DNA of 64,000 bases from Candidatus Saccharicenans sp. (lineage in GTDB: Bacteria > Acidobacteriota > Aminicenantia > Aminicenantales > Saccharicenantaceae). Below, in pieces: positions 52,776 through 62,530 of this stretch. The position numbers and the translations under genes are program-made. The stretch covers positions 1 through 64,000 of the forward strand of contig JASEFX010000007.1 in assembly GCA_030018265.1 (NCBI GenBank). Reading direction: 5' to 3'. The notes beneath the pieces are model-generated. The model was given only the letters and a program-made list of their open reading frames with translations. It was not told the DNA's origin and did not search any database. Position 1 is the first letter of the stretch. The number at the start of each line of letters is the position of its first letter.

Positions 52776-53690
52776 ATGGCTCGCCACTGGCTTAAAATAC
52801 TGGCTGCTTCCTTCAGGCGGTTCAACGAAGATCGCTGCTGGACAGCCTCGATCGTTATATCCTATTTTTCTTTGCTCTGCCTGGTGCCTCTGGTTGCCCT
52901 TTTCTATTATCTTGGCGTCAGGATTCTGGGAAACTCAGAGGTTATCGTCCGCAGTCTGAACATTTTTACCGAAGAGTTTTTCGCCAGGATGGATCCACTG
53001 TTTTTCAAGAGGCTGCAGGCGCTCGGCAGCAACATCTCCAACCTCGGCTGGTTCGGCCTGCTCGGGTCGCTGGTGGCTGCTTCCTTTCTTTTTTCCAACC
53101 TGATTTCCGCCATCAATCAGATATTCAGGGTGAAGCACAAGAGGTCATTCTTCTACAACCGGCTGATTGAGTACATGGTTATGATAGTTATCGGAGTGAT
53201 CCTGCTGATTTCTATTTCCATTACCGGACTCTGGATTGGGCTTCAGAAATTTCTGAGTGAAAAGCACATACTTTCAGAATACATCAATCCCCGCTGGATA
53301 ACTGTGGTGAATAATTTTTTCTTTCAATATCTCCTTCCTTACGGACTGACTTTTCTTTTTCTATTTATCCTTTACAAGTGTATCCCGGAAACCAGAGTGC
53401 ATACCCGAAGCGCTCTCCTGGGGGCGGCCGTAGCCGCTTTTTTCTGGGAACTATTTAAGAGGGGATTTGCCTTTTATGTGGTCCATATTTCAGCTGTCGG
53501 CATCGTGCTGTCGAAAATAATGGCCGGCACGCTGACCTCGGTGATCTTTTTCCTGCTGTGGATCTCTTCTTCCCTGATTATCCTTCTCTGGGGAGCCGAG
53601 CTGGCAGCCGTGGTTAACGACCATCTTGAAGCCCGGCTGGCTGCAGCCGGGAAAGAAAAAGAGGTTTCCACCGGCGAGGTTCAGGCCTGA
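52776..53690 (+). CDS. YihY/BrkB-family inner-membrane protein
   Basis: A 304-residue protein with about six membrane spans. Family features are an N-terminal [44 protein letters not shown] and the C-terminal [20 protein letters not shown]. Often mislabelled ribonuclease BN; no nuclease motif is present and the function is unknown (transport or lipid flipping proposed for relatives). It follows atpE by 26 bp and its end overlaps the convergent trxA by 10 bp. Confidence 0.88.
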   Translation: MARHWLKILAASFRRFNEDRCWTASIVISYFSLLCLVPLVALFYYLGVRILGNSEVIVRSLNIFTEEFFARMDPLFFKRLQALGSNISNLGWFGLLGSLVAASFLFSNLISAINQIFRVKHKRSFFYNRLIEYMVMIVIGVILLISISITGLWIGLQKFLSEKHILSEYINPRWITVVNNFFFQYLLPYGLTFLFLFILYKCIPETRVHTRSALLGAAVAAFFWELFKRGFAFYVVHISAVGIVLSKIMAGTLTSVIFFLLWISSSLIILLWGAELAAVVNDHLEARLAAAGKEKEVSTGEVQA

Positions 53691-54016
53691 GCCAGATGGC
53701 GGGAAATAAATTGTATCAGCTGGTTTTTCGGCAGCGCTCCGATGACTGAATCCACCGGCTGCCCGTTTTTGAAAATAATCAGGGTCGGGATGCTCATAAT
53801 CTGATAGCGCGAGGAGACAGCCGGGTTTTCGTCAACGTTGACCTTGACCACTTTCAGTTGATGACGGTAAGTTTCTGCTATTTCCTCTATTGCCGGTGCC
53901 ACCATCAGACAGGGTCCGCACCAGGGAGCCCAGAAATCAACCAGAACAGGAAGGTTAGAATTTAGAACTTCCTCCTGAAATGTGGCGTCAGTGGCTTCCA
54001 CCACGTTTTTGCTCAT
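53681..54016 (-). CDS. trxA: Thioredoxin
   Basis: Cytoplasmic disulfide reductase (111 aa) with the active site WAPWCGPC and cis-Pro in [12 protein letters not shown]. The N-terminus [18 protein letters not shown] is typical. Its ATG shares one base with the glgA stop (TAATG), so it is the last gene of that transcript. The 3' end overlaps the convergent YihY gene by 10 bp. Confidence 0.97.
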   Translation of the reverse strand: MSKNVVEATDATFQEEVLNSNLPVLVDFWAPWCGPCLMVAPAIEEIAETYRHQLKVVKVNVDENPAVSSRYQIMSIPTLIIFKNGQPVDSVIGALPKNQLIQFISRHLAQA

Positions 54017-55482
54017 TATGTTCCTCCAGTATGTAAGCTTATGGCCTTCTGGTAAAGAAGCCTGTATTTTCCTACCAGTCTGGACCAGGAATTATCAACC
54101 TGCAAACAGTTTCTTTGAAGTTTCTGCCAGATTTCCGGCTGCGAAAAAATTTCCAGAGCCTGGCCAGCACTCCGCTGCAGAGCTTCCTCAGAATAATCTT
54201 CAAAAACAAAGCCGGTGCCGGTGCCGTTTTCAGGGTCGAAAGGCTGTACCGATTCTCTGAGACCACCCGTGGCTCGCACCACCGGCACGGTGGCATAACG
54301 CAAGCCGTGCATTACGGTGAGACCGCAGGGCTCTTCCAGAGAAGGCATCAGCAGAAAATCAGCTCCGGCAATCACCTGATGATAGAGGCTGGCGGTATAT
54401 TCGGGACGGAAGCCGAACCGTCCGGGGTAGCGTTTCTGCATTTCGGCCAGCGCCTGTTCATATTTTTCTTCTCCCTGACCGGCAATTATCAGCTGAAATC
54501 CCCGGTCCAGCAAAGATTCTGTGGAATTTATGACCAGCTCTATGCCTTTCAGTCTGGTAAGATAACCTACCATGGCCAGCACGGGCAGGCGGCTATCCAC
54601 TTCGAGTCGGAAGATTTTCTGAAGATGTCTCTTGCAGACCGCTTTGCCTGAAAGATCTTCCGGACTGAAATTCGCCGGCAGATAGGAATCGCGAGCCGGA
54701 TTCCATTCCTCGTCGTCGATCCCGTTTCTCAGACTGTAAAGTGGCTTACTCCTTCTGGAAAAGAAAGAGCAGATTTCGCGGTGGTTGCTGAGCACTTCGT
54801 CGCGGTAGCTCCGGCTGACCGTGTTGACCACGTCAGCAAAAAGTATGCCGGCTTTGAGAAAGCTGAATTTCCCTTTGAAGGCCAGCTGGTGTGAGTTAAG
54901 ATAGTTCCAGTCGAGCCCTGTCAGACTGAGCGATTCTGCCGGGAATTCTCCCTGATAACTGAAGTTATGGATAGTAAGAACGCAGGCCGTGCTGTTAAGA
55001 GATTTTTTCTTATGGAACACTGACTTCAGCAGCATCGGCACGAGGCTTGAGGCCCAGTTGTGGCAGTGGAGCACATCGAACTTCATCCGTCTGGAGGCGA
55101 GAAACTCGCACACTGCCCGGTTGAAAAAGATAAAACGCTCATCGTTGTCAGGATAATCTCCCTGGGGAGAGCCGTAGATGTAATCGCGGTGGAAATACTT
55201 CGGCTGGTCTATCAGGTAAATAGTGTATCCGGATGAATCCGAACGCCAGATGGCCGCGGGAAGTTTTTTGTCGCCGATTGGCACCTGAAGGTCTTCCACC
55301 AGCAGTTCTCGTTTCAACGAATCTATCTCCGGGCGGCGGTAGCTCGGCAGGAATACGCTGACCTGGTTACCAGACCTGGCCAGAAACCGGGCGAGGCCGG
55401 CGACAGCCTCGGCCAGTTCTCCGGACCTGGCCAGCGGGGAGAGTTCCGGAGTGATCAAAGCGATTTTCAGCCTGCCCTTCAT
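54016..55482 (-). CDS. glgA: Glycogen/starch synthase family glycosyltransferase (GT5)
   Basis: A 488-residue GT5-type transferase. The N-terminal lobe starts [20 protein letters not shown]; the usual nucleotide-sugar motif KTGGL reads RSGEL, an unusual change. The C-terminal lobe keeps [36 protein letters not shown] and [12 protein letters not shown] (catalytic Glu region). It may still make alpha-1,4-glucan, but donor preference or activity could differ. No glgB or glgC is in the window. It follows nadK after 141 bp and precedes trxA. Confidence 0.85.
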   Translation of the reverse strand: MKGRLKIALITPELSPLARSGELAEAVAGLARFLARSGNQVSVFLPSYRRPEIDSLKRELLVEDLQVPIGDKKLPAAIWRSDSSGYTIYLIDQPKYFHRDYIYGSPQGDYPDNDERFIFFNRAVCEFLASRRMKFDVLHCHNWASSLVPMLLKSVFHKKKSLNSTACVLTIHNFSYQGEFPAESLSLTGLDWNYLNSHQLAFKGKFSFLKAGILFADVVNTVSRSYRDEVLSNHREICSFFSRRSKPLYSLRNGIDDEEWNPARDSYLPANFSPEDLSGKAVCKRHLQKIFRLEVDSRLPVLAMVGYLTRLKGIELVINSTESLLDRGFQLIIAGQGEEKYEQALAEMQKRYPGRFGFRPEYTASLYHQVIAGADFLLMPSLEEPCGLTVMHGLRYATVPVVRATGGLRESVQPFDPENGTGTGFVFEDYSEEALQRSAGQALEIFSQPEIWQKLQRNCLQVDNSWSRLVGKYRLLYQKAISLHTGGT

Positions 55483-55623
55483 AAGAAAAAATGATAGCTG
55501 GCCGGAAGAAAAAAATCAATCTGCTGTAGTCCCTGAAGCTGTAGCCGGAAGTGACATTTCCCCAGGCATAAGAAAAGCGATTTTTTCTGGCGGCGAATAC
55601 CGGAAGTGGTTTTTTGTGTCCGC

Positions 55624-56481
55624 TCACTCGGCCCAGCCGAGTTTTTCCTTCACCAGCTGGTAATAACTGCGCCAGGGGGATGTTACCAGTTTGAGGGTCA
55701 GGCTGGATTTTCTAACGGAGATGATGGCGTTTTTAGGTATGACTTCTCCCCGCTGTCCGTCTATGGTAAGGTAGACCTTTTCTTCCTGAGTCAGCAGTTT
55801 TATGCTTATCTTGGAAGAGGCGGGCACCAGCAGCGGCCGGAACGACAGGGTGTGGGGACAGATCGGCGTCAGGATGATCGAGTCGATAGCTGGATGAACG
55901 ATCGGTCCACCGGCTGAAAGAGAATAGGCAGTCGAGCCGGTGGGGCTCGATATGATGAGGCCATCCCCTTTCAACCTGGTCACTTCTTTGCCATCTATAT
56001 AAATCATCAGCTCTATCATTCGTGCCAGCGCTGCTTTGTTCAGAACCACATCGTTGAGACATATGTCCTGAATATTCTGGTAGCTGATTTCGAGTAGAGT
56101 GCGCGCGCTGATAAATCCATTTCTGTCATTGAGGAAAGCATCCATGACCGGAAGAGCTTCGGCCACAGGGATTTCGGTTAAAAACCCCAGTCTTCCCAGG
56201 TTAATGCCGATGACGGGAATTCCCGCCCGGGCCGCCTGCGGGGCGATGCTCAGCAGAGTCCCGTCTCCGCCAAGAACTACCAGCGCCTGGCAGTTTTCCG
56301 GAACCTGATGACGTTCGGGACCGCCCTCCAGACCGAGTTTTTCCGCTGCGATTTTTTCCAGAACTGGTTCTATCTCCCGCGCCTTCAGGAAGGCAATTAT
56401 TTCCTTCAGTATACTTTCAATTCCATGAGCGTGAGGTTTAATGATAATGCCCACCCTTTTAATTTTTTTCTCTGCGCTCAT
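55624..56481 (-). CDS. nadK: NAD kinase
   Basis: Phosphorylates NAD to NADP (285 aa). Motifs: VLGGDGTLLSIAPQAA (catalytic GGDGT), GINLGRLGFLTEI, LNDVVLNKAALAR and DGLIISSPTGSTAYSLSAGG. The start overlaps the tlyA end by 23 bp, a usual pairing in bacteria (dxs-tlyA-nadK). Confidence 0.96.
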   Translation of the reverse strand: MSAEKKIKRVGIIIKPHAHGIESILKEIIAFLKAREIEPVLEKIAAEKLGLEGGPERHQVPENCQALVVLGGDGTLLSIAPQAARAGIPVIGINLGRLGFLTEIPVAEALPVMDAFLNDRNGFISARTLLEISYQNIQDICLNDVVLNKAALARMIELMIYIDGKEVTRLKGDGLIISSPTGSTAYSLSAGGPIVHPAIDSIILTPICPHTLSFRPLLVPASSKISIKLLTQEEKVYLTIDGQRGEVIPKNAIISVRKSSLTLKLVTSPWRSYYQLVKEKLGWAE

Positions 56482-57259
56482 CTTCGACTGTCTCCTGAAT
56501 CTTTCTTTTTAATTCTTCCTGGCTCCAGCTCTCCGAGTTAATTCCCAGCCAGGCTAAAAATTCCTGGTTTCCTTTCTGTCCGACTGTCTCGCAGGCCAGA
56601 AGTCCCTTCACCGCAAAACCTGTCTGCAGACAGCCGGTCAGCACTTTTTCCAGAACTTCCCGGTGAATCCGGCTGTCCCTGATTATACCTTTTTTCCCTA
56701 CCTGATGGCGACCGGCTTCAAACTGGGGCTTGATCAGCACAAGCAGGTCCCCCGAATCCATAACTCTGCGCACAGCGGGAAGTATCTTAAGGACAGAAAT
56801 GAAAGAAACATCAACGGTGACTATATCCGGTTTTTCCGGCAGGTCCTCAGGTTGCAGATACCGGGCATTTTTCTCTATCGTTATGACCCTCTGGTCCTGA
56901 AGCAGCTTCCAGTCGAGCTGTTTAATGTTAACATCCAGAGCATACACGCGGCGAGCTCCGGCCTGAAGCAGGCAGTCGGTAAAACCTCCGGTCGAGCAGC
57001 CAATATCCAGAGCTATTTTATCTCTGACTTCAATACCGAAGTGCTTGAGACCCTGTTCGAGTTTGGTTCCTGCCCGGCTGACATAGGGCAGGGGGCTGAG
57101 GATGGAAATTTCTGCTTCAGGAGAAACCAGCTGGCCGGGTTTGCAGGCGGGGCAGCTGTCGACCAGGACCTGACCGGCCAGGATTAGCGCCTGAGCCTTT
57201 TCCCGGCTGGGAGCCAGGCTCCGCTGAAGAAGCAGCTGGTCCAGACGAATCTTTTTCAT
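56459..57259 (-). CDS. tlyA: TlyA-family rRNA 2'-O-methyltransferase
   Basis: A 266-residue protein with an N-terminal S4 RNA-binding domain (about 1-62, RLDQLLLQRSLAPSREKAQA) and an FtsJ-like methyltransferase domain with SAM motif IALDIGCSTGGFTDCLLQAG and DIVTVDVSFISVLKIL. By family it methylates ribosomal RNA riboses. It lies 12 bp after dxs and overlaps nadK. Confidence 0.93.
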   Translation of the reverse strand: MKKIRLDQLLLQRSLAPSREKAQALILAGQVLVDSCPACKPGQLVSPEAEISILSPLPYVSRAGTKLEQGLKHFGIEVRDKIALDIGCSTGGFTDCLLQAGARRVYALDVNIKQLDWKLLQDQRVITIEKNARYLQPEDLPEKPDIVTVDVSFISVLKILPAVRRVMDSGDLLVLIKPQFEAGRHQVGKKGIIRDSRIHREVLEKVLTGCLQTGFAVKGLLACETVGQKGNQEFLAWLGINSESWSQEELKRKIQETVEDERREKN

Positions 57260-57271
57260 CCCGGTCGAAAA

Positions 57272-59161
57272 TTATAGAAGGTTATACTTTCGATAAAATT
57301 CTTTGATCGAGGAGGTCAGGCTTCCGGCATCCAGCCCGAGCAGCCTTCGTATTTCCTCAGGCTGTCCGGCAGGATAAATTTCCGGCGGAATACCGAAGCG
57401 CTTAAACAACGGGTGGAAAATCTCATGACGGTCGAGCATCTCCCTGACGGCGCTGCCAAAGCCGCCATCGAGCACGCCTTCTTCCAGGGTGAATATAGCT
57501 CTGGCTTTCCGGGCAAGTTGAGTCAGAAGGGTTTCATCCAGCGGTCTGGCAAACCGGGCGTTAACCACCGCCAGGGAAATACCTTCTTCCTCCAGCCGGC
57601 TGGCTACCTCGATGGCTATCGAAACCATATGGCCGTAAGCAATCAGCAGGTCCGTTCCGGATTTCAGGAGTTCTGCCTGCCCTGGCGGGATAAAGCGAAA
57701 TTCTTTATCCAGCGGCACGCCGTATCCGTAACCCTTGGGGAAGCGTATGGCTACCGGGTGTCCGTATTGAAAAGCGGAATAAAGCATGTGCCGGAGCTCG
57801 TTTTCATCCCGGGGGGCCATCAGGATGATGTTAGGCAGGTGCCTGAGATAAGCGATGTCGTTTGTCCCCTGATGAGTTGGTCCATCCTCGCCGACTATGC
57901 CTGCCCGGTCCAGCGCGAAGACCACCGGCAGGTCCATCAAACAAACTTCGTGAAAGATCTGGTCGTATGCTCTCTGCAGGAAGGTTGAATAGATGGCCAC
58001 CACCGGTTTAAGCCCGGAAATGGCCAGCCCTGCGGCGAAATTTACCGCGTGCTGTTCGGCGATGCCCACATCGAAGAAGCGGTCAGGGTTTTCGGCCGCA
58101 AATCTGTTGAGGCCGGTGCCGTCGGTCATCGCTGCGGTGACAGCAATTATTTTTTTATCCTGGCGGCCGAGCTCGGCTATGGTTTCCCCGAAGACCTGGC
58201 TGTAAGTCGGCCGTTCATCCCGATGTTTTGGTTGGCCGGTAGTGATATCAAAAGGAGGAGCGCTGTGAAATTTTTCCGGGTTCATCTGGGCCGGGCGGTA
58301 ACCTTTGCCCTTCCTGGTAACGCAATGAACCAGGATCGGGCCCTGATGATTCCTGACGCTTTCAAAGGCTTCAATCAGACTGTAAAGGTTGTGTCCGTGA
58401 ATCGGGCCGAGATATCGTATACCCAGCTGTTCAAAAAACAGGCCGGGGAAGAAGGTCTTCAGGATAATGCCCTCGGCAGCCCGGGCGAGCTTTATCAGTG
58501 GCCAGCCAATTTTCGGGATCGACCTCAGGACTGATTTCGCCTGTTCCTTTATTCTCAAATATGGCTGTCCGGAAACCAGAAAGGAAAGGTATCGCGAAAG
58601 CGCCCCGACGTTGGGAGAGATGCTCATTTCGTTGTAATTCAGAACGATGATCAATCTCTCTCTGAGATGTCCGATCTGGTTAAGCGCTTCGTAAGCCACG
58701 CCTCCGGTGAGGCTGCCGTCTCCCACCACCGCCACCACGTTGTAGTTCTCGTTATTGCGATCGCGGGCCACGGCCAGACCGAGAGCCGCAGAGAGAGCGG
58801 TGGAAGCGTGGCCGGTGTTGTAAACATCATGTTCGCTTTCTTCCCGGCTCGGGTAACCCAGAATACCCTGAAACTGGCGGAGCCGGGAAAAATCCTTCTG
58901 GCGGCCGGTTATGAGCTTATGAGTGTAACATTGATGGCCAACATCCCATATGATCTTGTCCCGTGGCGAATCGAACACATAATGGAGGGCCAGAGTGAGT
59001 TCCACGACTCCCAGGTTGGAGGCCAGATGCCCGCCCGTGCGGGAAACCGTTTCTATTATCCTGGCCCTGATTTCTGCTGCCAGCTGCTGCAGCTCGTTGA
59101 GCGACAGTTTTTTTAAGTCCTGCGGACTGTTAATTCCGGGAAGTATTTTTTCGGGGCTCAT
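57272..59161 (-). CDS. dxs: 1-deoxy-D-xylulose-5-phosphate synthase
   Basis: First enzyme of the MEP isoprenoid pathway (629 aa). The start at 59161 overlaps the ispA stop as ATGA; a longer frame to 59263 is inside ispA. Thiamine-diphosphate motif VVGDGSLTGGVAYEALNQ, DVGHQCYTHKLITGR, GPIHGHNL and the C-terminal EDGPTHQGTNDIAYLRHLPN are diagnostic. With ispA upstream and ispF at 6.6 kb, it shows the cell uses the MEP route. Confidence 0.97.
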   Translation of the reverse strand: MSPEKILPGINSPQDLKKLSLNELQQLAAEIRARIIETVSRTGGHLASNLGVVELTLALHYVFDSPRDKIIWDVGHQCYTHKLITGRQKDFSRLRQFQGILGYPSREESEHDVYNTGHASTALSAALGLAVARDRNNENYNVVAVVGDGSLTGGVAYEALNQIGHLRERLIIVLNYNEMSISPNVGALSRYLSFLVSGQPYLRIKEQAKSVLRSIPKIGWPLIKLARAAEGIILKTFFPGLFFEQLGIRYLGPIHGHNLYSLIEAFESVRNHQGPILVHCVTRKGKGYRPAQMNPEKFHSAPPFDITTGQPKHRDERPTYSQVFGETIAELGRQDKKIIAVTAAMTDGTGLNRFAAENPDRFFDVGIAEQHAVNFAAGLAISGLKPVVAIYSTFLQRAYDQIFHEVCLMDLPVVFALDRAGIVGEDGPTHQGTNDIAYLRHLPNIILMAPRDENELRHMLYSAFQYGHPVAIRFPKGYGYGVPLDKEFRFIPPGQAELLKSGTDLLIAYGHMVSIAIEVASRLEEEGISLAVVNARFARPLDETLLTQLARKARAIFTLEEGVLDGGFGSAVREMLDRHEIFHPLFKRFGIPPEIYPAGQPEEIRRLLGLDAGSLTSSIKEFYRKYNLL

Positions 59162-60027
59162 CGGGAAGTTTCTCCGTGCTGGCTGATCATGTCTACAAAA
59201 TAAAATAACACTCCGGATTCGATGCCTGAGTTCTTCAAAGACTGCCTGGCTTCCTCCAGCCATTGCGAAAGAAGTTGCAGTGAGTTTTTTTCTCCGGTGG
59301 CTCGAGCCAGGTTCGGCCGGAAAGGCTTTCCTTCAATTTGATCCTGCTTGAGATCTTCCAGGTCATCCCGGAGCTGGAAGGCCAGCCCCAGGAAGATGCC
59401 GAATCTGTTAAGCTGGTTGATGACTTCCTCCGGAGCTCCGGCCAGCGCGGCGCCGCTTACCGCAGAAACTCTGATCAAACCGGCGGTCTTTTTCAGAAAC
59501 ATTTCCTGGAATGAGTGAAGCTCTTTATTTTCCGGGTTGAAGCTGATGTCGAGCCACTGACCGGCAATCATTCCGGAAGGACCGGCGGCTCTGGCTATTT
59601 CTGCCACCACCCAATTTTTTGCCGGATGATTGTTGTTCGGGGCCGGCGCTCCGGCCAGGATTTCGAAAGCGAGCGTGAGCAGCGCGTCGCCAGCCAGAAG
59701 AGCTAGGGCTTCGCCGAACTTCCTGTGGCAGGTGGGCTGTCCGCGGCGGAAGTCGTCGTTGTCCATCAAAGGAAGGTCGTCGTGGACGAGCGAATAATTA
59801 TGGATTAATTCCACAGCGCAGGCATAAGGCAGAAGGAGTTCTTCCGGCGCTCCGAACTGTTCTCCGCTGGCCAGAAGGAGCAACGGGCGGAATCTCTTTC
59901 CACCGGAGAGTACCGAATAGCGCATGGCTTCGAACACGGGTGAATTCTCAGCTGAGAGGTAGGCAGCGAGTTCTTTCTCCAGCCGGTTTTTTTTCTGCTC
60001 TAAATAAAGTTCAGGATGAATACTCAT
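59158..60027 (-). CDS. ispA: Polyprenyl diphosphate synthase (IspA/FPP synthase type)
   Basis: Chain-elongating prenyltransferase (289 aa). First aspartate-rich motif DDLPLMDNDDFRRGQPTCH (bacterial DDxxxxD form), second QLRDDLEDLKQD. SVLSGGKRFRPLLLLASGE is the IPP-binding region. Chain length is probably C15 or C20. It follows xseB after 28 bp. Confidence 0.95.
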   Translation of the reverse strand: MSIHPELYLEQKKNRLEKELAAYLSAENSPVFEAMRYSVLSGGKRFRPLLLLASGEQFGAPEELLLPYACAVELIHNYSLVHDDLPLMDNDDFRRGQPTCHRKFGEALALLAGDALLTLAFEILAGAPAPNNNHPAKNWVVAEIARAAGPSGMIAGQWLDISFNPENKELHSFQEMFLKKTAGLIRVSAVSGAALAGAPEEVINQLNRFGIFLGLAFQLRDDLEDLKQDQIEGKPFRPNLARATGEKNSLQLLSQWLEEARQSLKNSGIESGVLFYFVDMISQHGETSR

Positions 60028-60055
60028 TTTAAGAAATCAGGTTAGTTTCTGGCTT

Positions 60056-60364
60056 TTATTCTTCCTCTTCTTCGTCCTCTTCTTCCTCTTCCATCTCTTC
60101 CTCCGCTTCCAGCGCGGAAGCGGTGTATTCCTCAGGGTTGAAATCGCGCGCTTCCATTTCTCCCTTTTCGTTTTTGAGGAGAATTTCTACCTTTTTTTCT
60201 GCCCGGTCAAGTTCGGCTCTTAAAAATCTGGTCAATTTAATCCCTTTTTCAAAAAGCGCCAGCGATTCGTTCAGAGTCAGGTTTCCCCGATCAAGTTGAT
60301 TGACAATCTGTTCGAGTTCAGCCAGCGCCTTTTCAAAATTCAACTCTTTGCTTTTCGTGCTCAT
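60056..60364 (-). CDS. xseB: Exodeoxyribonuclease VII small subunit with acidic tail
   Basis: A 102-residue XseB: the conserved core (about 6-65; FEKALAELEQIVNQLDRGNL, LFEKGIKLTRFL) is followed by an acidic tail of mostly Glu (about the last 20 residues) not found in E. coli XseB. The start overlaps the xseA stop by 4 bp, ensuring balanced synthesis of both subunits. Confidence 0.93.
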   Translation of the reverse strand: MSTKSKELNFEKALAELEQIVNQLDRGNLTLNESLALFEKGIKLTRFLRAELDRAEKKVEILLKNEKGEMEARDFNPEEYTASALEAEEEMEEEEEDEEEEE

Positions 60365-61734
60365 TCTGTCTCCTTGATGAATTTTGATTCAATTTTAGCT
60401 GTCGGGTCAACATTGAGAACCCGGCAGTTGAGTTCTCCGCGGTAAAAAGAAACCAGAATATCTTCCCCCGGTTGAACTTCAGAAGCCTTTTGCAGCGGAA
60501 GCAGACCACCAGATTTCCAGCAAATGGTGTATCCTTTCTTCATCACGCTGAGGGGCGACAGGGTGTTGAGAGCCGAGGAAAGTTGCTTCCAGGTGGACTC
60601 GAGTGAGTTCAAGCGCAGACGTATGCAGTGTTCCATCTGCTGCGATAACTGCTGGTTCCGGTTTTTCAGGTCCGAAAGCCGTTTTCTCATCCGATGGATC
60701 GCCGTCCAGGCGCGGTAGTTAAGTCCGTCAACAGTCTGGTGCAGGGTGTTCAAGTTGTAACGGAAATGTTTGACAATGTTTTTTTCGGAAAGGCTTTCTA
60801 TGCGGTTTTTCAGAGTTTCCACCAGGTGTTTTTGATTCTGATGGAGGCGGATGAAAAGATTTTTAATTTTTTCCCGGAATTCTTCTTCCCGGGCGACCAC
60901 CATTTCCGCCGCCGCTGAGGGAGTCGAGGCTCTGATGTCAGCCACAAAGTCGGCGATGGTAAAGTCGATTTCGTGGCCGACAGCTGAGATTACCGGTTTG
61001 GTCTTCATGCAGTTGAAAATGGCCCGGGCCACCAGTTCTTCGTTGAAAGCCCAGAGGTCTTCCAGCGAACCGCCGCCGCGGGCGACGATGACCACGTCTA
61101 TGTCATCCCTACGGCTGAAATATTCCAGACCTTCAGCTATATTTCTGGCGGCTCCATCTCCCTGAACCAGAGATGGATAGATCACGATGTGCAGCCGGTT
61201 GAAACGGCGCTCTATCACCCGGAGTATGTCGCGAATGGCCGCTCCCGTAGGAGAAGTGACGATGCCTATTTTCTTCGGAAGCAGAGGAAGTTTTTTCTTG
61301 TGTTTCGGGTCGAACAGCCCCTCGGCCTGGAGTCTGGCTTTTAACTGCTCAAAAGCGATCTGCAGCGCGCCCTTGCCAACTGGCTCCAGCTTTTCCACCA
61401 CCAGCTGGTATTCGCCGCCCTTTTCATAGACGGTAAGGCGACCCCCGCAGATCACCTTAATCCCGTTCTTGAGCTCAAAGGAAGCGGTCAGGTGGTTCTT
61501 TCTGAGCTCGAACTGGATACGGCTGGCGTTGCCACGGAACATCACGGCTCTGAGCTGGGCGTATTCATCTTTCAGAGTGAAATAAAAATGTCCGGAAGAA
61601 GGGGAGCGCAGGTTAGAAATCTCGCCTTCAACCCAGACGAAAGGAAAAGATGATTCCAGCTCCAGCCGGACCAGCCGGGTGAGTTCGCTGACGGTATAAA
61701 TTTTATCCTGAATGATCAGGTCTTCATTCTTCAC
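60361..61734 (-). CDS. xseA: Exodeoxyribonuclease VII large subunit
   Basis: Single-strand-specific exonuclease subunit (457 aa): OB-fold (about 10-105; VWVEGEISNLRSPSSGHFYF), catalytic domain with GIVTSPTGAAIRDILRVI and VARGGGSLEDLWAFNEE, and a C-terminal coiled-coil (about 280-400) that binds XseB copies. The start overlaps the ymdB end by 11 bp. Confidence 0.96.
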   Translation of the reverse strand: MKNEDLIIQDKIYTVSELTRLVRLELESSFPFVWVEGEISNLRSPSSGHFYFTLKDEYAQLRAVMFRGNASRIQFELRKNHLTASFELKNGIKVICGGRLTVYEKGGEYQLVVEKLEPVGKGALQIAFEQLKARLQAEGLFDPKHKKKLPLLPKKIGIVTSPTGAAIRDILRVIERRFNRLHIVIYPSLVQGDGAARNIAEGLEYFSRRDDIDVVIVARGGGSLEDLWAFNEELVARAIFNCMKTKPVISAVGHEIDFTIADFVADIRASTPSAAAEMVVAREEEFREKIKNLFIRLHQNQKHLVETLKNRIESLSEKNIVKHFRYNLNTLHQTVDGLNYRAWTAIHRMRKRLSDLKNRNQQLSQQMEHCIRLRLNSLESTWKQLSSALNTLSPLSVMKKGYTICWKSGGLLPLQKASEVQPGEDILVSFYRGELNCRVLNVDPTAKIESKFIKETE

Positions 61735-62530
61735 GGCTGTGTTCCTCGACCAGAAGCTCCCGTTTTATTGATAATGCTTTTCCGGTGGTAGGGTCAATAG
61801 AGATGTACACAGCGCTCAGCATCAGGCCGTCAGCCGAGGGCTCAAAACGCTGCGGCCTTGAAGTCAGGAAGCGCTGCAGCGCCTGTTCCGGTTTCATTCC
61901 GATGATCGAATTAAACCCGCCGCACATCCCGGCATCGGTCAGATAGGCAGTTCCTCCTGGCAGTATTCTTTCGTCGGCTGTGGGCACGTGGGTGTGCGTT
62001 CCGATCACTGCTGATACCCGACCGTTCAGGTACCAGCCCAGAGCCTGTTTTTCCGAGGTGGCTTCAGCGTGAAAATCTATTATAACGATCGGAGTGATCG
62101 GAATAATTTCCTCGAGCAGGCGGTCGGCCGTAAGGAAAGGGCAGTCGATCGGTTCCATGAATACCCGCCCCTGAAGATTGATGACGGCCGCTTTAAGCCC
62201 GTGTTCGTTCTGGTAGATATAATAACCGCGTCCGGGATTGCTGGCCGGGTAGTTGGCCGGTCGCAGCAGGCGGGATTCCTTTTCCAGGTAATTGAGAACT
62301 TCTTTTTTGTCCCAGATATGGTTGCCGGAGGTCAGAACATCAACCTGAAAGAACAGTTCCTTGCCGATTTCTTCGGTCAGTCCATTCCCGCCAGCGGCAT
62401 TTTCTCCGTTGGCCACCACCAGGTCTGGCTGATATTTTTTGCGAAGCTCGGGCAAAAACCTGGCCAGCGCCCGGCGGCCGGGTCGACCGATGAGGTCACC
62501 GATAAAAAGCACTCCGAATTTATCTGGCAT
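61724..62530 (-). CDS. ymdB: YmdB-family metallophosphoesterase (TIGR00282)
   Basis: A 268-residue calcineurin-like phosphoesterase: [54 protein letters not shown] and [14 protein letters not shown] carry the metal ligands. In Bacillus YmdB hydrolyses cyclic nucleotides or 2',3'-cyclic phosphates and sits next to rny, as here (11-bp overlap). Physiological substrate in this organism unknown. Confidence 0.93.
   Translation of the reverse strand: MPDKFGVLFIGDLIGRPGRRALARFLPELRKKYQPDLVVANGENAAGGNGLTEEIGKELFFQVDVLTSGNHIWDKKEVLNYLEKESRLLRPANYPASNPGRGYYIYQNEHGLKAAVINLQGRVFMEPIDCPFLTADRLLEEIIPITPIVIIDFHAEATSEKQALGWYLNGRVSAVIGTHTHVPTADERILPGGTAYLTDAGMCGGFNSIIGMKPEQALQRFLTSRPQRFEPSADGLMLSAVYISIDPTTGKALSIKRELLVEEHSREE

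Noticed and set aside
52776..53690. YihY protein as ribonuclease BN
   Set aside because: Six membrane spans and no nuclease motif; the old name is known to be wrong for this family.
59162..59263. Longer N-terminus for Dxs
   Set aside because: The extra 34 residues are read from inside ispA; the ATG at 59161 forms a standard ATGA overlap and matches the family start.
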